Assembly: GCA_018814945.1 (NCBI GenBank)
Contig: JAHIYT010000180.1
Span: forward strand, 1-6,625
Direction of reading: 5' to 3'
DNA from: Patescibacteria group bacterium
Lineage (GTDB): Bacteria > Patescibacteriota > Gracilibacteria > UM-FILTER-43-11
Length of the DNA stretch: 6,625 bases
Position numbers and translations under genes: made by a program. This document shows positions 1-4,735 of this stretch, piece after piece; position 1 is the first letter of the stretch; each line of letters starts with the position of its first letter. The notes under the pieces are model-generated. The model saw only the letters and a list, made by a program, of their open reading frames with translations, was not told the origin of the DNA and made no database searches.

Positions 1-200
1 TCGATTGTAGACCATTGTTTTTCTATCCAAGAAATGTGGGCTTTTAAAAATCGATTTATTTCGAATTTCATGACAAAATTTGGCACCACTAGTTCGAATG
101 TTCCATCTTCCGCGTGCATTCTTAGAGTTAGTCGGCGTGCGCGATCACTTTTGCGAATGGAGATTGGAATTTGCTGATTACTTACTTTTAGTATATCCAT
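1..200 (-). CDS. YgjP/DUF45-type metallopeptidase, N-terminal part (partial, 3' end off the left edge)
   Basis: Reading leftwards from an ATG at 200-198 gives 66 codons with no stop up to the window edge. The protein begins MDILKVSNQQIPISIRKSDR, then RARRLTLRM, ELVVPNFVMKF and FLKAHISWIEKQ. The order 'IR+S.RARR.(S/T)LR', 'ELVVP' and 'FL..H..WI..Q' is the usual N-terminal pattern of the YgjP-like (DUF45, WLM/SprT-related) zinc metallopeptidase domain. The catalytic HExxH lies further downstream in that family and would be outside the window, so activity cannot be judged. An in-frame TAG lies directly upstream (minus strand, just before GGC-ATG), so this ATG is the first available start. Only a weak AGGG precedes it. 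The gene is divergent from the membrane-protein gene at 337. Family assignment rests on a short N-terminal match only. Confidence 0.7.
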   Translation of the reverse strand, partial: MDILKVSNQQIPISIRKSDRARRLTLRMHAEDGTFELVVPNFVMKFEINRFLKAHISWIEKQWSTI

Positions 201-217
201 GCCCTAACGATACGATA

Positions 218-273
218 TTTATGAAAACTTGAAAACTTGAAAATTTTTTTTCAGATTTTCAGATTTTCATAAA
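218..273. repeat. Long imperfect inverted repeat built from 8-nt tandem units
   Basis: The left arm (221-243) is a tandem of (TT)GAAAAC units and the right arm (248-270) a tandem of CAGATTTT units. The arms pair with each other about a centre near 245/246, with pairing extended to 218-273. Pairing is perfect except for a C-A mismatch next to a T-G wobble once per 8-nt unit. The element fills much of the 136-bp gap between two divergent genes, so it is unlikely to be a terminator. It could be a repeat-derived hairpin or a regulatory structure. Nothing else is recognised in 201-336. Confidence 0.75.
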
Positions 274-336
274 AGAATTCCATTATACCTAAAAATTCGT
301 TAAACTGATCCCAGTTATTTCTTAAACAAAAATATA

Positions 337-1065
337 ATGCACAATCAATCTTTTTTAGATGACGTGAAAACTGCAATGCAGGTCGCTTTTTTTAAGCAGG
401 CAGACATGCATCACGTTGCAAGCGACAAAAGTAAAACTAAATCTGCGCTTCTAATTATAGTTGTTGCAGCTCTTTTAAGCTTTTTAGGTCAACAATTCTT
501 TTCATCATGGGTTAAGCCCGCACTTACTACTGGGCTCTTAATGTCTCTTTTTCAGGTGATTATGATGGTTGTTGGAATCTATGTAATGAGTTTTGTTGCT
601 CAAAAAATATTTAAAGGTAGTGGAGCTCATGATGCCTTTTTCAGAGTTTTAGGGTTTGCGGTAATAGTAAGCTGGATTAGTTTAATACCAATGCTTGGAT
701 TAATTTCCGCACTATGGTCACTTGCTCTTGTATTTGTAATTTTAAAGGCTGTCCACAAATTAACTACTGGTGGAGCAATTGGAACAATAATAGTTAGTAT
801 AGTTATTATGGGGCTAATTGGAATGGTTACTGCTCCTTTATTTGGTGGATATGGAATGGGATCAATCGGAAAATTCAGAGGTGAAACTTATAAATTCAAT
901 ACTCCATACGGCGGTGCTACCATGGATGTTGAGGATGAAGATACTTTCGAAATGTCCGTTCCTACTGAGGAAGGAACTGGTAATGTAAAAATGGAAGATC
1001 GAAAAATGACAATTACCAGCCCGGATGGAGAAGTTATGGAAATTACTATCCCAAGTTATGAATAG
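337..1065 (+). CDS. Polytopic membrane protein, Yip1-like, with acidic soluble C-terminal tail
   Basis: This 242-residue protein has a short polar N-terminus (1-36), then about five hydrophobic segments near residues 37-55, 66-88, 103-120, 121-137 and 146-168. A soluble tail of about 70 residues follows (172-242), rich in Asp/Glu and in alternating polar/hydrophobic residues, as in beta strands. The bundle of five helices preceded by a soluble N-terminus resembles Yip1-domain proteins, which are common in bacteria but mostly without a known role; I offer this as a resemblance, not an identification. There is no cleavable signal peptide. The ATG at 337 has no Shine-Dalgarno sequence and follows an A/T-rich stretch. 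The stop codon lies inside the first codons of the downstream methyltransferase gene (ATGAATAG overlap), which suggests co-transcription. Confidence 0.7.
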   Translation: MHNQSFLDDVKTAMQVAFFKQADMHHVASDKSKTKSALLIIVVAALLSFLGQQFFSSWVKPALTTGLLMSLFQVIMMVVGIYVMSFVAQKIFKGSGAHDAFFRVLGFAVIVSWISLIPMLGLISALWSLALVFVILKAVHKLTTGGAIGTIIVSIVIMGLIGMVTAPLFGGYGMGSIGKFRGETYKFNTPYGGATMDVEDEDTFEMSVPTEEGTGNVKMEDRKMTITSPDGEVMEITIPSYE

Positions 1066-1660
1066 AGGATTACCACCGAAAGAGGGGTATGCGCGTTATG
1101 CCGCTGAGTATGATGAATTACAGAAATACTGGGATAGTTTTGAAAAAGACTATTTAAAACCTTATATAGAAGAATCAAAAGACAAAAAGGTGCTCGATGC
1201 CGGTGCTGGCACAGGGCGCCTTTCTGTTCGTTTACATAATGCCGGTGCAGATGTGACGGCATTGGATATTTCACCGGATATGCTTTATTTACTCGAGCAA
1301 AAAGAGCCAATGATTGAAACAGTTATTGGTGATATGGAAGATATGCCCTTTGAGGATGATACTTTTGATGTGGTTTTTTCTACGCTTGCGATGGTGCACC
1401 TGAAAAAAGTCGATAAGTTCTTGGATGAGTGCTATCGGATTTTAAAAGATGACGGAAAAGTAGTTTTGGTGAATATTCACTTTCGAAAACCAATGATACT
1501 AAAAGATAATCAGGGGAAATATACCATACAGTGTTACAACCATTTTCCAAGGCACGTTCGCAAGGCAGCTGAAGAATTAGCCTTTGGTATAGAAGAAGAT
1601 GTTCTTGTTACCGAAGGTGATGATGTTTGGGTGAGCCAGGTATTAGTACTGAAAAAATAG
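1058..1660 (+). CDS. Class I SAM-dependent methyltransferase, substrate unknown
   Basis: The protein is 200 residues from the ATG at 1058. It has the Rossmann methyltransferase order: motif I VLDAGAGTG (about residues 45-53), an acidic residue closing strand 2 in ALDISPDML, GDMEDMPF (about 91-98), FDVVFSTLAMVHL for motif II (about 103-115), then LDECYRILKDDGKVVLVN. This is the Methyltransf_11 / UbiE-like arrangement. The N-terminal GYARYAAEYDELQKYW is a typical lead-in helix. The C-terminal part gives no substrate clue. I prefer the start at 1058, which gives an 8-bp overlap with the membrane-protein gene; an in-frame ATG at 1025 would add 11 residues and overlap by 41 bp. Neither start has a clear ribosome binding site. 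The gene ends 2 bp from the convergent folE stop. Confidence 0.82.
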   Translation: MNRGLPPKEGYARYAAEYDELQKYWDSFEKDYLKPYIEESKDKKVLDAGAGTGRLSVRLHNAGADVTALDISPDMLYLLEQKEPMIETVIGDMEDMPFEDDTFDVVFSTLAMVHLKKVDKFLDECYRILKDDGKVVLVNIHFRKPMILKDNQGKYTIQCYNHFPRHVRKAAEELAFGIEEDVLVTEGDDVWVSQVLVLKK

Positions 1661-1662
1661 AT

Positions 1663-2256
1663 TTATTTAATCAGGTTCAAAAACTCACTCCTTGTATTCA
1701 AGTTTGATTTAAAAAGACCTGTGAATGATGATGTTGTTATTTCACAATTTTGCTTTTCAATTCCACGGGCCTTCATACATAAATGAGTTGCCTCTATAAC
1801 TACTCCAACACCTTTTGGTTGTAATAAGTCCATTAAAGTATCAGCAATTTGTTTGGTTAGGCGTTCCTGATTTTGTAAACGACGAGAAAAGTTTTCTACC
1901 ATCCTCGGCATTTTGGAAAGACCAACAATTTTATCATCTGGAATATAACCGATGTAGACTTTGCCAAAAAATGGAAGCATATGATGTTCGCACATTGAAT
2001 AGAAATCTATGTCTTTTGCGATAATCATTTCGTCATATCCTTCATTATCGAAGACTGTGATTAGTTTTTTTGGATCCTTTCCATATCCTCCATATAGCTT
2101 CTCAAAACTTTTAGCTACACGCTTAGGAGTGTCTACCAAACCTTCTCGCGATGAATCATCACCTATTTCGGAGATTAGTTGCTTAATTAACTGTTCAATT
2201 TTTTCTTGGTTCATGTTTAGTAGCGAGAAATCCGTTCCGAATGGAATGGAGGCCAT
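1663..2256 (-). CDS. folE: GTP cyclohydrolase I (type IA)
   Basis: FolE opens GTP to 7,8-dihydroneopterin triphosphate, the first step of folate synthesis. Visible family motifs are REGLVDTPKRVAKSFEKLYGG (about residues 37-57), FYSMCEHHMLPFFG (85-98), YIGYIPDDKIVGLSK (101-115), RRLQNQERLTKQIA (125-138) and VVIEATHLCMKARGIEKQN (152-170). The zinc and active-site residues are present: Cys89, His91, His92, His158 and Cys160 (numbered from the start at 2256). At 197 residues it is complete and of ordinary size. Two starts are possible: ATG at 2256, or ATG at 2214 (Met15), where MNQEKIEQLIKQ looks like the usual FolE N-terminus. Neither has a Shine-Dalgarno sequence, so the true start may be 2214. 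It is the last gene of the queD-folK-folE block. Its frame is open back to the folK stop. Confidence 0.96.
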   Translation of the reverse strand: MASIPFGTDFSLLNMNQEKIEQLIKQLISEIGDDSSREGLVDTPKRVAKSFEKLYGGYGKDPKKLITVFDNEGYDEMIIAKDIDFYSMCEHHMLPFFGKVYIGYIPDDKIVGLSKMPRMVENFSRRLQNQERLTKQIADTLMDLLQPKGVGVVIEATHLCMKARGIEKQNCEITTSSFTGLFKSNLNTRSEFLNLIK

Positions 2257-2277
2257 AAGGCCGAATGAAATAAGGAT

Positions 2278-2317
2278 CCTGATGCAAAAATTTAAGAAGA
2301 AAATTTTTGTGATCAGG
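2278..2317. repeat. Stem-loop in the folK-folE gap
   Basis: CCTGAT (2278-2283) pairs with ATCAGG (2312-2317), and CAAAAATTT (2285-2293) pairs with AAATTTTTG (2301-2309). The stem is therefore 6 + 9 bp with a small internal loop and a 7-nt apical loop (2294-2300). It lies in the 78-bp spacer before folE. No U-run follows on the minus strand, so it does not look like an intrinsic terminator. It may affect folE translation or mRNA processing. Confidence 0.55.
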
Positions 2318-2334
2318 AAGGATTTACCTATTGA

Positions 2335-2874
2335 TTATAAAAATACTATTACTTCGCGATCATCATCCATGTTATCCAGAATATATTTGTAAATTTGTCC
2401 TGTTCTTGGATCTTCTAATTCCGGCTCAAGCTCTACCAGTGGCTCAAGAACGAACCGGCGGTCCATTATATGTCTATGAGGTATTTGAAGTCCAGGTGAA
2501 TCAATAATTTCGTTATTATATAGTAAGATGTCTATATCGATTTCACGTGGAGCCCAATGATGTTTCGAAGTTCTTCCAAGGTCATCTTCAATTACCTGTA
2601 CTTCATCTAGTAATTCTACGGGGTCAAGTGAGGTTTTAATTTTAACAACCTGATTCAAAAACCATTCTTGTCCAGATTCATTATATGGATGTCTATCATC
2701 TTCAGTACTATCTTTTGGCCATGGTTCTGTTTCGTAAACTTGAGATTCGTCTTCGATATCGATTTCTGGATGATTTGCTAATTTTTCTTTAGCGGCATCT
2801 AAGTAATCTAAGCGATCACCCATATTAGATCCTAATGAGAGATATGCTGTGATTTTTGGTGAAGTATTGTTCAT
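2335..2874 (-). CDS. folK: 2-amino-4-hydroxy-6-hydroxymethyldihydropteridine pyrophosphokinase (HPPK)
   Basis: HPPK transfers pyrophosphate from ATP to 6-hydroxymethyl-7,8-dihydropterin. The 179-residue protein shows YLSLGSNMGDR (11-21), VYETEPW (46-52), FLNQVVKIKT (72-81), IEDDLGR (95-101), HWAPREIDIDILLY (106-119) and IPHRHIMDRRFVLEPLVELEP (131-151). The two magnesium-binding aspartates are Asp113 and Asp115. Compared with the E. coli enzyme (159 residues) there is an acidic, polar insertion of roughly a dozen residues at about 53-68, between YETEPW and FLNQ, in the region of a flexible catalytic loop. The gene lies 77 bp after queD and 78 bp before folE. The ATG at 2874 has no Shine-Dalgarno sequence, only AATCAAAA. 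Assignment is secure. Confidence 0.96.
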   Translation of the reverse strand: MNNTSPKITAYLSLGSNMGDRLDYLDAAKEKLANHPEIDIEDESQVYETEPWPKDSTEDDRHPYNESGQEWFLNQVVKIKTSLDPVELLDEVQVIEDDLGRTSKHHWAPREIDIDILLYNNEIIDSPGLQIPHRHIMDRRFVLEPLVELEPELEDPRTGQIYKYILDNMDDDREVIVFL

Positions 2875-2893
2875 TTTTGATTAACTTATGAAC

Positions 2894-2953
2894 TGAAGAA
2901 CTTAGAAACTAAATAACAAATGTTTTTTAGTTTCTTGTTTTATAAGTTCTTCA
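2894..2953. repeat. Long AT-rich inverted repeat between queD and folK, overlapping the queD stop
   Basis: TGAAGAACTTA (2894-2904) pairs perfectly with TAAGTTCTTCA (2943-2953), and GAAACTAAA (2905-2913) pairs perfectly with TTTAGTTTC (2926-2934). This gives 20 base pairs with an 8-nt bulge on one side (2935-2942) and a 12-nt loop. The outer arm covers the queD stop codon (minus-strand TGA, 2953-2951). There is no U-tract after it in the direction of transcription, so it is not a textbook terminator. It may be an mRNA processing or stability structure, or a short palindromic repeat copy. Confidence 0.7.
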
Positions 2954-3295
2954 TCTGCCATCATAGATGGCAAATGAGTTGGCGGTTTCCCATATTCGAA
3001 TTTCAGTGAGATTTGGTAGTTCTGGCTTGAGCTGATCCCATGCCCAAACACACATATTTTCTACAGAAGCGTGTTCTAGAGTGTCATTAATGTTTGCATG
3101 ATCCCAAACGTCTACTACTTTCTCATTAACTATTCTTTTAAGTTCAGCAAAATCCATAACAAGACCATTTGCCTGCATGTCGCCCTCTATGGTAACCCGC
3201 ATACGGTATGTATGGCCGTGTAAATTTTCACATTTTCCGTGATAGTCTTTTAAAAAGTGAGCCGAGTCGAATGTAAATTCTTTTGATATACGCAT
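2951..3295 (-). CDS. queD: 6-pyruvoyl-tetrahydropterin synthase / QueD family (COG0720), probable folate-pathway PTPS
   Basis: This tunnel-fold enzyme of 114 residues is full length for COG0720. Zinc ligands are His13 (FDSAH), His26 and His28 (HGH). The active-site motif is CENLHGH, with Cys22 followed by Glu23. The Asp65-His66 pair (WDHANIND) and Glu103 (IWET), the pterin-binding glutamate, are also present. QueD proteins make 6-carboxytetrahydropterin for queuosine; PTPS-III relatives make 6-hydroxymethyldihydropterin directly from dihydroneopterin triphosphate and replace FolB. No other queuosine gene is nearby, no folB is present, and folK and folE follow directly. I therefore infer a folate role, perhaps dual (PTPS-I/III). 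The ATG at 3295 is preceded by an in-frame TAA four codons upstream and has no Shine-Dalgarno sequence. It is the first gene of its block. Confidence 0.9.
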   Translation of the reverse strand: MRISKEFTFDSAHFLKDYHGKCENLHGHTYRMRVTIEGDMQANGLVMDFAELKRIVNEKVVDVWDHANINDTLEHASVENMCVWAWDQLKPELPNLTEIRIWETANSFAIYDGR

Positions 3296-3317
3296 GGGTA
3301 CATTTTAGAGGTTTTTT

Positions 3318-3326
3318 ATAATATTA
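3318..3326 (-). promoter_or_regulatory. Possible -10 element for queD-folK-folE
   Basis: On the minus strand the sequence GTAATATTATAAAA contains overlapping -10-like hexamers (TAATAT, TATTAT) about 25-30 bp upstream of the queD ATG. No convincing -35 is seen in the T-rich stretch upstream. In such AT-rich DNA this match is weak. Confidence 0.3.
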
Positions 3327-3346
3327 CAAAAATAAAAAAATAAAAC

Positions 3347-3374
3347 TTGACGTAAAAACCCTATGAAGTATAAT
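3347..3374 (+). promoter_or_regulatory. Sigma70-type promoter for the two small genes
   Basis: TTGACG (3347-3352) and a perfect TATAAT (3369-3374) are separated by 16 bp. Transcription would start near 3381, giving a leader of about 30 nt before the ATG at 3413. This is the best promoter in the window. It faces away from queD and into the two small plus-strand genes. Confidence 0.7.
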
Positions 3375-3412
3375 ATAGCACTAAATTCCCTCGTACGCCC
3401 TCTTATTTTTTA

Positions 3413-3631
3413 ATGCCCCCCATGACAATGAAAAAAGCCCCAACAACAGCTGAGGAATGGATATATTTTAATGATCCAGAATTTGATACATCTGCTGGTT
3501 GTAACGATTTTTTCGCACTCGCTAGAGCAGAAAGTATTGATGCAATACCAGGTCTTGATTCAAGAAATGTTACCCCTGCTCAAGTAGAGGAATTGATGAA
3601 TTCTGGTCGTGAGAAGTTGTGGAAACTTTAA
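3413..3631 (+). CDS. Small hypothetical protein (72 aa)
   Basis: I do not recognise this protein. It is acidic (about 12 Asp/Glu against 7 Lys/Arg), with no hydrophobic segment long enough for a membrane helix and a single cysteine (Cys30, GCNDFF). The region around NVTPAQVEELMNSGREKLWKL is likely helical. The start is uncertain: in-frame ATGs at 3413, 3422 and 3428 are all available and none has a Shine-Dalgarno sequence. Support for being a real gene is the strong promoter just upstream and a second ORF that follows 21 bp later on the same strand. The pair lies between two blocks of folate genes that run on the other strand. Function unknown. Confidence 0.55.
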   Translation: MPPMTMKKAPTTAEEWIYFNDPEFDTSAGCNDFFALARAESIDAIPGLDSRNVTPAQVEELMNSGREKLWKL

Positions 3632-3652
3632 ATTCATATAATCCCTCATATC

Positions 3653-3952
3653 ATGAATAAAGACCTTTATCATAAGCATTTCGATCCTGCAGAATCAACT
3701 GATCTTGCAAGACAAGTTGAAGAAGCAGAAACCACAAGAAGTAGACGCAAAAGAGTTAGTCCTCTGAATGTTGCTGCTTTTGATATGTTATCTCAGGCTG
3801 ATATGGATGAAATTAATTCTGCCCCATGCCAAAGAGCGTATGTGGGCAAACTTGGTGTAGATAGCCTATCTCCAAGTAGCTTTGTTGAAGAATCAGATGA
3901 GCTATCGAGAGTAGGTCGATCAAGAATAGAGCATGGGCTTAGCTCTGAATAA
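3653..3952 (+). CDS. Small hypothetical protein (99 aa)
   Basis: I do not recognise this protein. It has a charged N-terminal half with a basic patch (TTRSRRKR, about residues 28-35), a central segment PLNVAAFDMLSQADMDEIN that looks helical, one cysteine (about residue 59, APCQRAY) and a Ser/Glu-rich tail. No signal peptide or membrane helix is evident. It follows the 72-aa gene by 21 bp and is probably co-transcribed with it. The ATG at 3653 has no Shine-Dalgarno sequence; the preceding bases include ATAATCCCTCATATC. Its stop codon (TAA, 3950-3952) directly abuts the convergent folP stop (3953-3955), with no bases between. Function unknown. Confidence 0.55.
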   Translation: MNKDLYHKHFDPAESTDLARQVEEAETTRSRRKRVSPLNVAAFDMLSQADMDEINSAPCQRAYVGKLGVDSLSPSSFVEESDELSRVGRSRIEHGLSSE

Positions 3953-4735
3953 TTAGATAGATTCTTTTAGCTTGTTTACATTATGGGTGCGAATTATGCT
4001 CGCCCCGTTTTTCAGAGCTTTCAGACTATATTCGACTGAAGGTTTTTCGCGATCTTCTAGTTTTCCACCTAAAAAAGATTTGCGTGATACACCGATGCAG
4101 ATTGGATAACTGAGCTGTTTTAACTCCAGCAATCGCTCGATTATCTCAAAACTATATTTTGGGTCAGCACTTACAAACATCCCCATGCCCGGATCGATAA
4201 TAATGTTGTCTTCTGGGAATCCCGCATCAACAAGTTCAACTATTCGACCTATTAGAAAAGTTTTTATACTGGCAATAACATCGTCATATTCAATTTTTTC
4301 TGAAGTTGTACGAGGAGTGGCGTCCTTGGAATACATTAAAATAATATATGGTTCATATTCAACTAGAACATCAATCATATCTGGATCTCCTCGTAGGGCT
4401 GTGACATCATTTACAATTTGAAAACCGTGTTCAAGTGCATATCTGGCTACAGGAGCTTTGTATGTATCAATTGAAAAGAGAGCTTTTTCGGTCAATTTAT
4501 TTTCTGCAATATAATCAACTATGGGAGCTACTCGATTCATTTCCACTTTTAAACTTACGTCAGATGATCCGGGACCGGTTGATTCTCCTCCAATATCAAT
4601 TATATCTGCTCCTTGCTTAATTAAACTTTGAATCTGACTCTTTGCGTCTTCAATATTATAAAAATCACCACCATCAGAAAAAGAATCAGGTGTGGCATTA
4701 ACAACGCCCATGATTTGAGGTTTGCTGAAATCCAT
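3953..4735 (-). CDS. folP: Dihydropteroate synthase
   Basis: DHPS condenses 6-hydroxymethyldihydropterin pyrophosphate with p-aminobenzoate, and is the sulfonamide target. The TIM-barrel motifs appear in order: IMGVVNATPDSFSDGG (8-23), DIIDIGGEST (44-53), FSIDTYKAPVA (87-97), IVNDVTALRGDP (107-118), IIIDPGMG (178-185), IGVSRKSFLG (214-223) and IIRTHNV (247-253). Pterin and phosphate ligands expected from E. coli DHPS are present as Asn13, Asp47, Asp90, Asn109, Asp181, Lys219, Arg249 and His251. Odd points: the usual GGESTRPG reads GGESTGPG, so Gly54 replaces the loop arginine; DPGFGFGK reads DPGMGMFV; LMHM reads LMYS; and at 260 residues the C-terminal helix is short. Its ATG overlaps the pabC stop by one base (TAATG), implying translational coupling; a GGGG precedes it. 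Assignment is secure despite the divergence. Confidence 0.94.
   Translation of the reverse strand: MDFSKPQIMGVVNATPDSFSDGGDFYNIEDAKSQIQSLIKQGADIIDIGGESTGPGSSDVSLKVEMNRVAPIVDYIAENKLTEKALFSIDTYKAPVARYALEHGFQIVNDVTALRGDPDMIDVLVEYEPYIILMYSKDATPRTTSEKIEYDDVIASIKTFLIGRIVELVDAGFPEDNIIIDPGMGMFVSADPKYSFEIIERLLELKQLSYPICIGVSRKSFLGGKLEDREKPSVEYSLKALKNGASIIRTHNVNKLKESI

Noticed and set aside
333..338. TATAAT just before the membrane-protein start as a -10 box
   Set aside because: It overlaps the ATG itself, so transcription would begin inside the gene; there is also no -35 at proper spacing.
1056..1310. 84-codon open frame on the minus strand
   Set aside because: It lies entirely opposite the methyltransferase motif I region and has no family-like sequence; a shadow of the plus-strand gene.
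2009..2392. 127-codon plus-strand open frame across the folE-folK junction
   Set aside because: It is antisense to two well-conserved genes, and its protein is low-complexity Ser/Ile-rich shadow sequence.
3637..3642. TATAAT before the 99-aa gene as a separate promoter
   Set aside because: No -35 at 16-18 bp, and it would leave a leader of only a few bases; co-transcription from the 3347-3374 promoter is simpler.
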